A stretch of DNA of 64,000 nt from Gracilariopsis chorda (GCA_003194525.1 NBIV01000077.1:62001-126000); one strand, 5' to 3'. Positions 29,735 through 40,140 are shown, counted from the first letter of the stretch. The notes: generated by a model not told the origin, from the letters alone. Program-made: numbers and translations.

Positions 29735-32161
29735 ATGCTGCAGAACACTCTTTCCGCGCTGCTGCAGTCCGTGGCCAGCCGCTATGCAGAGCTCTCGCCG
29801 TCCGACGTCGGCATCGGCCTGCGCGGCGGACGACTTGTTGTCGACGACGTCCAGCTCAGGGCCGACACCTTTAACGGCCCTCATGTCCCCTTCCACGTTC
29901 TCAAGGGTCGCGCCGGACGCCTTCGCGTCAACGTGCCATGGTCCGCCCTCACCGCCGCCCCCGTCGAGGTCTATCTCGAGAACGTCCACCTCATCGCCGG
30001 ACCAAAGCACTCCTACCCCCACAAACCGCACCCCCCCTCCAAACGCCCCACCAACACCGCGCACTGGCATCACACCAATGTCGGCCGCCTTCTGTTCAAC
30101 GTCTCCGTGGAGATGTTCGGCATCAAGGTTGAATACCGCGACGACCAATGCGTCGCCGTCATCTCCGTCGCTTCGCTGCACGCCTTCAGCGCCGGCCCCG
30201 ACTGGCATCGCCGCTTCGTCTCGTTCACCTCCGTGCTCGACCCGAACACTCCCCAAGCAACAGCCGTCACAATGCGCAAACTAGTCCGCCTCAGCGGCGT
30301 CCACTGGGTCATGATTCCGCGCTCGGAAAACTTCCAACATTCGCAACACCCCGAAACGCCCGACCACTCGCTCCCGTCCCCGAGCTACGAGCACCGCACA
30401 ATCGATCTTCACTCCTTTGAAAGTCAAGCGCCAATTCTGCATGGCATTCCTATAACCGTCAAAGTGCTTCTCTGCAGCGGCACCGCCCTCGTCGACAGCA
30501 CGTTTACGCCCGGTCTACACGCCGACATCCACGTTGATATTGAAGACCCTGCCATAAACCTCACAGCACGCCAGATCAGGTGGATCGACTACATCGTCAA
30601 AGCTGGTTTCGGTTTGGCTAACGCCCAACAGCCCCGCAAAACTCCCAACACCACTAACGCACAATCTAACCCGCCTACCCCGAAGCGCAGACGTTCGCAA
30701 CCTCCTCAACACCCTAACAACAATAATGGCCCCGAAACCGACACATCTGAACCCGATGATTCCGCAGGCGTCACACATGATATGTCCATCAGCTCGCGCC
30801 TTGAGAAAGAACTCGCTCATCAGTTGCAGTCATCTCAATCGAAAACCACCCGCTCACCCGCCGACGACCCCGACGACGAGTACACCGATACAACTCAACC
30901 AAGAGGCTCAACCTACGATGATCACCACCAGCAGACACACTACGACAGTAACGACGAGTATGACGAAGAAGATGACTTGATAGTTGTCCGTGACTCCACT
31001 TCCTCCCTCGACGCCGACGACCCTGACCCTCCTCGCCGGGGCGCGCTTTCATCTTTCTGGCAAGCAATTGTCAGTGAAGACGTTGACGACACTGTAGACG
31101 ATGCTGCCTACGCACTCGGCTTATCAAATGATCGTCCCCCTGAAGAAGAAGACGTCGACATGAACCCCGACGTTGAAGAGGCTGATCACGCTGAATCTCA
31201 ATTTGCGCGAGAAGCGGTCAATGCAGCCGCCATGGCGGGTGGACTCACCATGAAGCTCGTCTTGAAGACGCCCGACCACGAGGCATGGAATAAGGTTGAA
31301 AAACTGCAAGAGGAGCTTGAGGAAGAGAAGAAGGTTCGTACTCGTTTACAAGACGCTGAAAAGGTGCTGCACAACGCGGAACAGCGCATTCAGGAGGCTG
31401 AAGCACTGATACAAAGGTTGCGAGATCGTAACGAAGCACTAGTTAATGAACTTCGGGATCTGGAGAACATGACCTCGCAAGCTGGGAAGAACAAGGACGC
31501 TATGATCCGACAGATGGAAGCTGCGCTTGCTAAGGCTGAACGAAATTTGCAGGGTATGTTGCAGGCGAAGTTTGAACAGGAAGCTAGTAAGACCATTACC
31601 AAGTCTATTCAGGTGAATACTTATGAGGATGTTCGTGAAGCGCAAGCATCTGCATTGGAACAGAAAGATGTGGCAGACCATTCACCACATGCTGAAGATG
31701 TGGATGTCGACGTGTGTGATGACGCTGGAAACGAGGAACCGCAATCGCAGCAGGAAGTTGAAGCAGCGAATCAAGTGCACACGGAAGCCGAAGAAAAGAA
31801 GCAACTAATTGCCAGTAACCCAACTGCCGTTGAAGAAGGTGGGGAACGAGAGCAGGACGCGCATCCCGAACCGGCTCAAGAGGTATTTGAAGATGAGCAA
31901 TTAACGAATGGGGCGTCAAAGGAGGCAGAAGTGACGGAAGACGACGAAGTTGCTACAAGGAGTGCTGAATGTACCCCACCAGCTCTGACGGAGATCCAGC
32001 TGGGCGCAGACAGGTTCCGTCAGATGCCTGAAGTGGATGCGCCCTCGGTGTCTATCTCGAAGCTGATCGCTGATATGAGCAGCAAAGTGGAAGTGTCTCC
32101 GTCATCTCGCAACAAACGTATGGAAGAGGCGATTTGTTCTGAAGGTCTAACTCTTATCTGA
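29735..32161 (+). CDS. Chorein_N (VPS13/BLTP-type) protein with C-terminal coiled coil
   Basis: The ATG at 29735 matches the family start: MLQNTLSALLQSVASRYAEL. A longer form from ATG 29534 would add 67 mainly Arg/Leu codons and is unlikely. The product has 808 residues. About 1-100 is the Chorein_N domain: GIGLRGGRLVVDDVQLRADT, PFHVLKGRAGRLRVNVPW, EVYLENVHLIAGP. A further region to about 290 follows, then disordered acidic and Pro-rich sequence (310-480) and a long coiled coil at about 515-625. Chorein_N starts the lipid-transfer groove of VPS13, ATG2 and BLTP3 at membrane contacts. At 808 residues this is far shorter than VPS13. It resembles BLTP3/SHIP164 in pairing chorein with coiled coil. 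It is one exon, divergent from the MAPK gene. Confidence 0.82.
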   Translation: MLQNTLSALLQSVASRYAELSPSDVGIGLRGGRLVVDDVQLRADTFNGPHVPFHVLKGRAGRLRVNVPWSALTAAPVEVYLENVHLIAGPKHSYPHKPHPPSKRPTNTAHWHHTNVGRLLFNVSVEMFGIKVEYRDDQCVAVISVASLHAFSAGPDWHRRFVSFTSVLDPNTPQATAVTMRKLVRLSGVHWVMIPRSENFQHSQHPETPDHSLPSPSYEHRTIDLHSFESQAPILHGIPITVKVLLCSGTALVDSTFTPGLHADIHVDIEDPAINLTARQIRWIDYIVKAGFGLANAQQPRKTPNTTNAQSNPPTPKRRRSQPPQHPNNNNGPETDTSEPDDSAGVTHDMSISSRLEKELAHQLQSSQSKTTRSPADDPDDEYTDTTQPRGSTYDDHHQQTHYDSNDEYDEEDDLIVVRDSTSSLDADDPDPPRRGALSSFWQAIVSEDVDDTVDDAAYALGLSNDRPPEEEDVDMNPDVEEADHAESQFAREAVNAAAMAGGLTMKLVLKTPDHEAWNKVEKLQEELEEEKKVRTRLQDAEKVLHNAEQRIQEAEALIQRLRDRNEALVNELRDLENMTSQAGKNKDAMIRQMEAALAKAERNLQGMLQAKFEQEASKTITKSIQVNTYEDVREAQASALEQKDVADHSPHAEDVDVDVCDDAGNEEPQSQQEVEAANQVHTEAEEKKQLIASNPTAVEEGGEREQDAHPEPAQEVFEDEQLTNGASKEAEVTEDDEVATRSAECTPPALTEIQLGADRFRQMPEVDAPSVSISKLIADMSSKVEVSPSSRNKRMEEAICSEGLTLI

Positions 32162-33372
32162 TAGGTTGTTTTGTACAGTTTTGTGGTAGTGTCTCGTTTC
32201 AGAATGCAACTCCATATAAAAGACATGGCGTTTGAAACTGTGGCATGTAGCTGTCTTGGTCGATTTCTATTGTTGGAGCAGTAACTGTTTGTCTCGTTGT
32301 TGCGCTCTCTCTCTCCAGGAGGTTGTATTGCGTAGTGCTGATTGCGTGAACGCAACACAAAGCATAACTGCATGGACACGCGGATTTGATTCGCTTTTTG
32401 GTACGTTGTCCCAGCGGCGGTTGGAGTCACGGGGTGCTCTAGTGGGCTCCAAACATCGGGCACAGATAGGCTGTGGCTTGTTTCGAGAGCGTGTCCAACA
32501 GCTGGCAAAAAGAGTGAGTGACAGGCCGGGAATCTGGAAGCGCATTGGACAGGGTGATGATGAGTACTCGTAGGTAGTGGTGGGGAGTGTGATAGCTTGT
32601 GGCGCGGCAGTTTGGCGAGCAGAGAATCGAGGATCCCAGTCGAGGAGTCACAGGCGTGACTGTGCATGCATGCTTCCTAAGATTCACATGACGCCTCTGG
32701 TGCGGACACAAAACGGTGCGCAGTCTTGAGGGCGGGTTAGGTTGTAGTGTGCTTCACGGTGTCACTTGTTCCATGCGTTTTGGACAGCGGCTCTAGGCGT
32801 ATGTTTACCTTCAAGAGGACAAGTACTTGTATGCGCTGGAATGTGCACACTATGAGATTGTGTTGAGGCTGAGCCACCAACATTCATTGCGTGGAACGGA
32901 TGGACGAGCAAAGACGGAGGGGCGCGAGAAGTGAGAGACAAGCTCAGGTGACCGAATCTGTCTAGTTTGTACGATACGGAAAGCGCGAAAGTGCGCTTTT
33001 CAAAACAGAATAATTTAATAGAAAGCGTGAGCGCGTTGAACGGCTGCCGCTTGCCTAGAACGTGCGTGGCGCAGGAAGTTGTAGACGGATGGGATGGGTA
33101 TGTTAGATGGAGTTGGGTTGCAAACGGTTTGGAGACACGCACAGCCGAGGAGGCAGTAAAGTTTAGTAGCGGTTGCTTCCTCTCGCGAAAACGCTTAGCA
33201 GAGCGCAGCGCTTCTCACGGCAGACTGCACAATTGTGTGCATCGAAGAGAGGCGTTCCTTCCGTTCAAATCGCAAAAAAAAATCTTCGCATACACACCTC
33301 TCCCAGCGAAAGGGGTGTGCGCGTCGTCAACGGCCCGAAACAGAGCGCGCTCACCTCACGGCTTCGTTTCGC
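32162..33372. other. Intergenic between chorein gene and APC11
   Basis: Open frames on both strands are short and overlap each other. I support no gene here. Confidence 0.45.
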
Positions 33373-33636
33373 ATGAAGCTAACGATCAACAAGGTTCGGC
33401 TAGTAGCGGCGTGGACGTGGGACGCAGGAGACGACGCATGCGGAATTTGCAGGAACGCGTTCGACGGTTGTTGTCCGGACTGTAACATTCCCGGCGATGC
33501 GTGCCCGCTGGTGTGGGGCAATTGCAAACACCCGTTTCACCTGCACTGCATCTCCAAGTGGATCGGCGCGCAATCGAGCGAGCAGCAGAAATGCCCCATG
33601 TGCAGACAGGACTGGAAGTTCGAGGCGCGCAAGTGA
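33373..33636 (+). CDS. APC11: Anaphase-promoting complex subunit 11 (RING-H2)
   Basis: The ATG at 33373 gives 87 residues, the usual length for this small subunit. It begins MKLTINKVRLVAAWTWDAGD, followed by the RING-H2 pattern: CGICRNAFDGCCPDC, CPLVWGNCKHPFHLHCISKW and CPMCRQDWKF. The pattern keeps the extra Cys pair and His ligands that define APC11 rather than generic RING proteins. It is the catalytic RING subunit of the APC/C ubiquitin ligase. It pairs with APC2, recruits E2 enzymes and drives mitotic exit in the nucleus. It is a single exon, 110 bases ahead of the TGS1 gene on the same strand. Confidence 0.96.
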   Translation: MKLTINKVRLVAAWTWDAGDDACGICRNAFDGCCPDCNIPGDACPLVWGNCKHPFHLHCISKWIGAQSSEQQKCPMCRQDWKFEARK

Positions 33637-33746
33637 GCGCGGGGCAGCGGAGGTGTGACGGGGCGATTCGCACGGCGGCGACGGAGGGGGAGACGCGTTT
33701 CGACGCGTCGCAAGCCGATGGCGACCACGCGGCGACTGCGGCGCGG

Positions 33747-34472
33747 ATGGTGGGGAATGCGGGCGGCAAGGCGGGCGCACCGACAAGTGTGGCCAGGAAG
33801 GTGAGCACGCGACTGAAATGCAGGATGAGCAAGGTGATGAAGAAAGCACGCGCGCCGAAAGGACTGGCAAAGTATTACTTTCAACGGTACAGGCTGTTCC
33901 ACCGTTTCGACGAGGGCGTGATTCTGGACGAGCAGAGCTGGTACTCGGTGACGCCCGAGAAAATCGCCGAGCACATTGCGCAGCGCTACGAGGGGCGACA
34001 GCTGATTGTGGACCTGTACGGCGGCGCCGGGGGAACTCCATTCAGTTTGCTCTACACGGGGCGTTTGTGCTGTGCGTGGAGCGCGACGAAAGGCGCATCG
34101 AGGCAGCGCGGCACAACGCGCGCATATACGGGGTGGAGCAGTACATGGAGTTTATTGGTGCGGACGTGATGCAGGTGCTGCGCATGTTGAGGAGCGGGCG
34201 CGTGGTGGTGGACGGAATCTTCATGTCGCCGCCGTGGGGGGGCCGCAGTACGCGGGGGGGGGGCGGTACGACGTGGAGGTGTTCCGCGGCGTGGTGGAGG
34301 AGGCGAGAAGCGTGACGAGCGATGTGGCCATCCTGCTGCCACGCACGGTTGCGGAGGAGGACGTGCTGCGTACGTTTGGGGCGTGCGAGCTGGAGCGCAA
34401 CTACCTGGGGGGCGGCAGAAGACGGTGACGGTGTACTTTGGGGGGCTGGTGGTGGGGGGCGGGCGGAGGTGA
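33747..34472 (+). pseudogene. TGS1: Trimethylguanosine synthase (TGS1-like) with three frameshifts at G runs
   Basis: The gene starts at ATG 33747 or 33825 (MSKVMKKARA). Family motifs appear in order: KYYFQRYRLFHRFDEGV, SWYSVTPEKIAEHIAQRYEG, IVDLYGGAGG, NSIQFALHG, VERDERRIEAARHNARIYGV, the catalytic SPPWGG, a PQYAGG-type segment and VAILLPRTV. The order covers the SAM site and the NPPW-like box, but three single-base losses split it: at the G5 run near 34030, the G7 run near 34235 and the G6 run near 34410. Each sits exactly in a G homopolymer and each is one G short. That suggests reading errors or real decay confined to G runs. TGS1 converts the m7G caps of snRNAs and snoRNAs to trimethylguanosine. 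If the run lengths are wrong, this is an intact gene. Confidence 0.85.
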
Positions 34473-34935
34473 GTAGTGTGGGAGCTCACTACCGTTGTAC
34501 CCCGAGGGTACAAGTTATGGCTGGACAAGCTCGCATCAGTGTGTGGGCGGACGCTTTTGTAGCCGACTAAGATACGGTTGGGTACCCCGAGGGTACAAGT
34601 ATGGCTGGACAAGCTCGCACCAGTGTCTGGGCGGACGCTTTTGTAGCCGAGTCGTTTCACATGTAGAGCAACTTTGACTAAGACACCGTTGGGTACAACG
34701 GTACCAAAGGTACGCGGCGTGGTGGAGGAGGCAAGAAGCGTGACGAGCGATGTGGCCATCCCGAGGTGGTGGGGCGGGCGGAGGTGAGTAGTGTGGGAGC
34801 TCACTACCGTCGTACCCCGAGGGTACAAGTTATGGCTGGACAAGCTCGCACCAGTGTGTGGGCGGACACTTTTGTACAGTAGCGCAGTCGTTTCACATGT
34901 GGAGTAACTTTGACTAAGATACCGTTGTACAGTGC
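34455..34935. repeat. Local duplications behind TGS1: three copies of a ~90-bp unit and a TGS1 fragment
   Basis: A unit containing CCCCGAGGGTACAAG and GGCTGGACAAGCTCGCA occurs three times (near 34500, 34585 and 34815). A stretch of the TGS1 3' end (about 34280-34330) recurs at 34712-34760, and GGGCGGGCGGAGGTGAGTAG recurs near 34775. Short palindromic words around GTACC/GGTAC punctuate the copies. This is a decaying segmental duplication. Confidence 0.85.
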
Positions 34936-35381
34936 GTTTGGAATGAGGCGCGCCGCTACGCTACGTGTGGCGCGTCCGTTGGGCGGCGGCGCTAATTGCA
35001 ACGGCCAGCAATGTCAGCGCCGCGCGTTCCGACAGCGGACCACGCGCGCGCCACCGCCGCGCAGCGGTACACCGCAGCTGCCAACATACAGTACACATAC
35101 AAACGCGCCAAACGAAACCTGCAGCTGCGCCTTGTCCCACGCTGCGCTCTCGCACCACCACCCCCCCCCCTTCCCCTCCCCCACCCCAGCGCAAGCGCCC
35201 GCTCTCCCAGCGCACCGCGCCACGCTTCACCTCCGCTCCTTCGTCCTCCCTTCGCACACGTATCTCCTTCACAACCATCCCCAATCTCCCTGCATTACTC
35301 ACCCACCTCACCTCCCTTCCCGTTCACCACCAACCACCACCCCCTCTGTTTGCACAACAACCAAAGCGCCTGCTGTCTTCA

Positions 35382-37613
35382 ATGGCCGACGACGCTCGCA
35401 CACGTGCAAACGCCTGCTTCCGACTCGGCGATTGGAACGGCGCCATAGCCGCCTATACAAGCGCAATCGACCTTCTAGCACTCGCCGGTTTGCCCCCCGA
35501 CAAGAAACTCTATTCAAACAGATCCGCCGCTCACTACAAGCTATCCCGACAGCTTCGCGATGCCGACGACCCGCACCCGTCCAAGCTGCTTCACCAGCTG
35601 GACATGGCCTACACCGACGGTTCCGTCGCCGCCGAAATCGACCCCCTCTGGCCAAAGGCGTGGTGCCGCATGGGCGTCGCTCTCATCGACGCCGAACGTT
35701 TTGTGGAAGCCAAGGACGTCATGGAAAAGGCCTACCGCCTGTGCCCGCACTCAGAGGACGTTGAAGTACTCTACGAACGCGCCTTGCAGCTGTTCGCCGA
35801 GTTCGAGTCCTTCAGCGTTCGAGCCTACAGCTGCGGAATGAAGCTGCTCCAGCAAATGGAGTTTAGAGCCGCCGCCACCGCTTTCACCGCCGCCATCAAA
35901 GCCTGTCAAACCGAGCATCGATTTCCGACCAAGGAGATGTACGCCGCCAGATGCGAGGCCCACTACAACGTTTCCAGAACCGAAACCTCCTCCGAACGCT
36001 GTGAAAAGGCCATGGAAGCAGCCTTGGACGACGCTGAGCGATGCGTCAGAAATGCGCCCACTTGGGCTACGGGCTGGCTGTGGAAGGCGCTTGTTCTGCG
36101 CGCCATGGGAAAGTTGACGGACGCTTTGAAACAGCTCAAGAAGGGTCAGCAATTGTGCAAGGAGCATGATGAACTTAACTCTCTCATCCGTGAAATTGAT
36201 CTCACCCTCGTGGAGAAGGAACGCTACGCCAGGTCCTCGAGGTCCGATTCGCCCAGCAGCGCCACACGCGGCAACGTCAAGGACCTTAGTTTGTACGATG
36301 TACTTGGCGTTCCACCGGATGCCACTGACTCGTCCATCAAGAAGGCCTACTACTTGCAGGCCAAGCGCTGTCATCCGGACAGACATCCGGACGACCCGCA
36401 GGCTACGGAGAAGTTTCAAAAGCTGGGAGAAGCGTATCAGATTCTCTCTAACGAGCACACCAGGGCGTTGTACGACGCCAGCGGCATGGAGGGCTTGGAG
36501 TCCTCCAACATGGAGCGAATGGAGGCCGGTCAACTCTTCGACATGCTTTTTGGGTCGGACCAGTTTGAATTTCTTGTTGGCGAGTTGTCGCTCGCTTCTC
36601 TCGCCTCCAACGTGGACGAAGACGGAAATGCGCCGAGTGAAAACTTCATGAAGGCCATTCAGAAGCAGCGTGTTCGCAAGCTCATCGATGAGTTGCTTCG
36701 AATTATTCAGCCCTGGACGGAGGGTGACAAGAGCGCCTTCATACAATGGGCCTATACCAAGGCTGCTTGCATTGTGGAGAGTAATTGCGGACCGGCTATG
36801 TTGTACACTATTGGCCAGATTTACACTCGCAAGGCGGATATATATCTTGGCCGCGACCATTTGCTGGGTATTCCGAGTATGTTGAGTTCGGTTGGGTATA
36901 CGAAGCACAAGTTTTCCACGCAGATGAAGGCTTCTGGGGCTGCATTGAGGGTTATGGATAAGCAGCGTCGGATGCAGGATAAGGTCAGTCGGTTGGAGAA
37001 GGAAGGTCGAACACTCGGAGAAGAGGAGGCACAACGAATGGCCATGGATATGGTTGAAAACGCTTTTGACATGATGTGGAAAATCACCGTCGTCGATATC
37101 CAGAAGACGCTTGATGAGGTGATTTCACACATCTTGGACGGGAAGGATATGCCTGATGATCAGGAAAACATTGAGCAGATTATCCATAACCTTGACGAAG
37201 AAGGTCGAGTGGGTGCTCCTGGCCGGGGTGTCTTGTACACCCCGCCCTGTGTAACTGTCAAATCTGGAAGCCTTACGAGCGACACGTCTGCAGACGACAG
37301 TGCCGAGAAAGGAAGCGACAAGGCATCACGCTTCACGTTAGACAGTTTGGAAAAGGGCATAGAACGCTTCTTCCTCCCAAAGAAGGAACACAAGGAAGGC
37401 ACACGCGCACGATCGAGGGAAGATATCTTGCACGCCAGAGCAACGGGTCTGCGAAAGCTTGGCAAGATTTTCATGCAAGTGAGTCAAGATACGTCGGTGC
37501 AGTCTGTTGTGCTTGCCGGTGGGGCAACCCCGGGAAGCTCTGGGAGTGGTTCGGAGGGATGGAGTTGCGATTCTACGCCTAGACAAAGCGACGTTGGCGA
37601 AGCAGAAGCGTGA
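35382..37613 (+). CDS. TPR + J domain + DnaJ-X co-chaperone
   Basis: The ATG at 35382 (MADDARTRAN) gives 743 residues. The upstream in-frame extension is Pro-rich low complexity and looks like leader. TPR-like helices occupy about 1-280. The J domain is about 303-370 (LSLYDVLGVPPDATDSSIKK, KRCHPDRHPDD with HPD at about 331). From about 390 the DnaJ-X domain begins (LFDMLFGSDQFEFLVGELSL, RVRKLIDELLRIIQPWTEGD, MLYTIGQIYTRKADIYLG). The tail is Ser-rich. The HPD motif activates Hsp70 ATPase. TPR-J-DnaJX proteins are Hsp70/Hsp90 co-chaperones, and DnaJ-X members include yeast Caj1/Djp1 types for membrane protein sorting. It is one exon. Confidence 0.9.
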   Translation: MADDARTRANACFRLGDWNGAIAAYTSAIDLLALAGLPPDKKLYSNRSAAHYKLSRQLRDADDPHPSKLLHQLDMAYTDGSVAAEIDPLWPKAWCRMGVALIDAERFVEAKDVMEKAYRLCPHSEDVEVLYERALQLFAEFESFSVRAYSCGMKLLQQMEFRAAATAFTAAIKACQTEHRFPTKEMYAARCEAHYNVSRTETSSERCEKAMEAALDDAERCVRNAPTWATGWLWKALVLRAMGKLTDALKQLKKGQQLCKEHDELNSLIREIDLTLVEKERYARSSRSDSPSSATRGNVKDLSLYDVLGVPPDATDSSIKKAYYLQAKRCHPDRHPDDPQATEKFQKLGEAYQILSNEHTRALYDASGMEGLESSNMERMEAGQLFDMLFGSDQFEFLVGELSLASLASNVDEDGNAPSENFMKAIQKQRVRKLIDELLRIIQPWTEGDKSAFIQWAYTKAACIVESNCGPAMLYTIGQIYTRKADIYLGRDHLLGIPSMLSSVGYTKHKFSTQMKASGAALRVMDKQRRMQDKVSRLEKEGRTLGEEEAQRMAMDMVENAFDMMWKITVVDIQKTLDEVISHILDGKDMPDDQENIEQIIHNLDEEGRVGAPGRGVLYTPPCVTVKSGSLTSDTSADDSAEKGSDKASRFTLDSLEKGIERFFLPKKEHKEGTRARSREDILHARATGLRKLGKIFMQVSQDTSVQSVVLAGGATPGSSGSGSEGWSCDSTPRQSDVGEAEA

Positions 37614-37956
37614 GTATTGTCTCTCCTGTCTAACCTGCCATGTAGGTTGCTTTGCGATGCAGTAGAGATGTAGAACACTTAGCATTGTATAGAAGAAATA
37701 ACTTGCGCTTACGCCCAAAGTACTGATGTTCGAAGTACTGGTGATAATTTCATAACACCCATAACCGTTGTAGAACCACATGGATGGCCACGCTTGAGAT
37801 CCTGCAATCATATTCAACGACTTCACGCCGGTGATATCTATATCGGTAGGTCGCGAGATGTTCACGGACGAACCATATCCCGCGGGCCTTCACATTTGTC
37901 CGTGCTTCGTTGATACGAAGAGAATATAAGTTGTGAGTGTCGCAGCACGCCCAACA

Positions 37957-38166
37957 ATGTGTAGCGCCATGGCGTTGATACCTCTCACGATCCTCTATCA
38001 GACAGCTTCACTTTCTACGTCACAGCCCATATGCGCTGTCAAGAGCGATAGAAACCGTAGTGAAGAAGTGTACCGGACTGTATCACTGTATTCGTTCTGG
38101 CCGCTGCGTCGCGGAACATCTGCAGAGACGTGGCTGGTATCTTATACGAACCAAAGCTCGCAGTAA
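37957..38166 (+). CDS. Possible small secreted peptide or first exon
   Basis: The ATG at 37957 (MCSAMALIPLTILYQTASLS) gives 69 residues with a hydrophobic start like a signal peptide. AATATAAG lies about 30 bases upstream. The rest has no recognised domain. It could be a first exon or chance. Confidence 0.25.
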   Translation: MCSAMALIPLTILYQTASLSTSQPICAVKSDRNRSEEVYRTVSLYSFWPLRRGTSAETWLVSYTNQSSQ

Positions 38167-39099
38167 GAGATCATGAAAGTTCATGAGATAGAGATAGACA
38201 GACAGACGTTTGTTTACTTCGTGCAAAGTTCATGAGGTTCATGATGAACGCGATGCTGATGTGCAGCCCTCGTGGTCGTGTAACAGGTGCATTCTGTCGA
38301 ATACTCTCATTAGGCACTGGTGTTTACCCTTCGTAGCACGGTGTTTCATGAAACAGGGATCCGATATCGCGATTCGAAGAAAGATACATCAGAGAAGCTT
38401 GAACACGTGGAGGTATTGATGTATATCTTTGCCATCACCTTGGAGTGAAGGCTTGCTTGTTCAGCAACAGTTAGCGAGACAGCTGAACCACGGGCATATG
38501 CCCTACCAGGTTGCTACCCGGAAGAGAAGTAAGCGTGACAGCCACTCGCAAACATACAAGGTGGGAAACAAGCACTAAAAGGTGTATCCTTGACGAGGAG
38601 CTCGTGAACCACACACCCACGGGACGGGGAAAGTGGGCTAGATTGCTAACCCTGTACCAGTTAAGGATTAAAAGGACCGCTAACGCTTAACCCTTAGCCT
38701 TCTACGGTACCGTCGGTGCCGTTAATGCTAAGCAAGGGTAAGTATGTATCAGAGTCATATCGAGGAACGAGTGCGGATTATGGGGCACGAGAAGGGGCCG
38801 AATTAGTCCCGAGTCTGATTTCTGAGAGCGGCTCGCGGAAGTGACACCGTTGTAATAGGTGCAACTATTGTTACGCCGGAACCTATCGTTGGTACTGTTG
38901 GTAGCAATCTAACCCTTTACCTCCGCAAACTGTCCTGATCAATGTCAAATGTAATTTCGTTGAGCTATTCTCTGGTCCTTTTTCATTTTCTCCAATTGAC
39001 AAGTCCTCCCAGGAAATTCTGAACCTGCTCGATCCCGTACCCTTGGTAAACGGTACCGTTCTTTCTGCTTCTTTTTCTCTGCTGATCATGATTCTCCAA

Positions 39100-40140
39100 A
39101 TATGAAGACCTCCGGGTTCGTTCCTTGAACCGCTGCACAGAGTATCAATTAAACATTGCCGTAGGATTTCATAGACGACAACAAAACAGGCTCTTGACCT
39201 TTTCTCCTTCAATGTGGCCAGCACAAGTCCCAATTACAACGGAATATGAGAACTGTCCAATGAAAAGAATTCTCTCTCCCGCCATAACACCCGTCCATCA
39301 ACTTCTTACCATAAAAGACATATCACGTCTATTCCTTAACCCACCTTGCGGGAGCAGTTCAAAGCCACTAGTTAATATTCCTGAACAGAGCAAGAGTGGT
39401 ATTAATCACCAGGGGGGAGAACGGACCGTTCAATTTTCGAACATTGAACGAAAGTCAGAATAAGGGTCGACCCAGGATTTCATTGTACTCGCCCAAGTGA
39501 TCGGCGCACCGGCCCTCGTCAACGACCTAAGGCAATGTCCAGAAAAGGCCCATGTCACGTGCGGAATAGTAGGCGCGAACCAAGAGTTCCTTCGAAGCCC
39601 GTGCCGCCCTTTTCCTGAATTTTCCTGGAAGGGTCAAAAAACCCCTAGAAACCACAGAAGTTTCTTGGCCTTCCTGAAGAGAGAAAGCTTCTACTGAAAG
39701 CTCTCCTTCAGCTTAGTAATAGAAAGCTGTTGACCACAATAAAGAAGAAGAAAGGGTCATGAGTGATCAATTGGAAGCTGTAGCGGTGGGTTCACCGCAC
39801 GCCGCCTATAAACATCACGTTTACTCTGGGAACACTAAAACCGCCAGTACAGGGATCCAAATGATTGGACACTGTTCTTCCGAATCTCATGCCGAGGACT
39901 GAAGAAAATATGTGTTACAAACCGATCTTACAGTCCGAAATCGCCAGAGGTAAAGAGGAGGGGGAGGGTAGGATGTTTTCAAGGCTTCTGGGTGGCGCAA
40001 ACGTGATGCATGCTATCCGCCTCGTCGTGATATGCCCCTTAGCTGCTGTTGTCTCATGAACGAAGACGGACTAACAAAGAAAAGCGAGACGAGCCCGAAC
40101 GAAATGGATAAGCAGTCGGGCCTCCTCGCAGAAGTTTAAT
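39100..40140. other. Block of unusual character, possibly organelle-derived
   Basis: Moderate GC and many short runs such as AAAGAAGAAGAAAGGG and CTCTCCTTCAGC, without the simple-sequence style of nearby host DNA. It reminds me of land-plant mitochondrial intergenic DNA. This is an impression, not a match. No gene is readable, and the frame at 38883-39233 (minus) is unconvincing. Confidence 0.2.

Noticed and set aside
29447..30256. 269-codon minus-strand open frame with Ala/Gln repeats
   Set aside because: It mirrors the hexamer repeat and the start of the chorein gene. No independent coding signal.
32967..33485. 172-codon plus-strand open frame before APC11
   Set aside because: It overlaps the APC11 start in another frame and has no domain.
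35751..37034. 427-codon minus-strand open frame
   Set aside because: It is fully antisense to the well-supported TPR/J/DnaJ-X gene and is a shadow of its codon use.
38883..39233. 116-codon minus-strand open frame
   Set aside because: Crosses into the odd-texture block. No recognised domain, and start context is weak.
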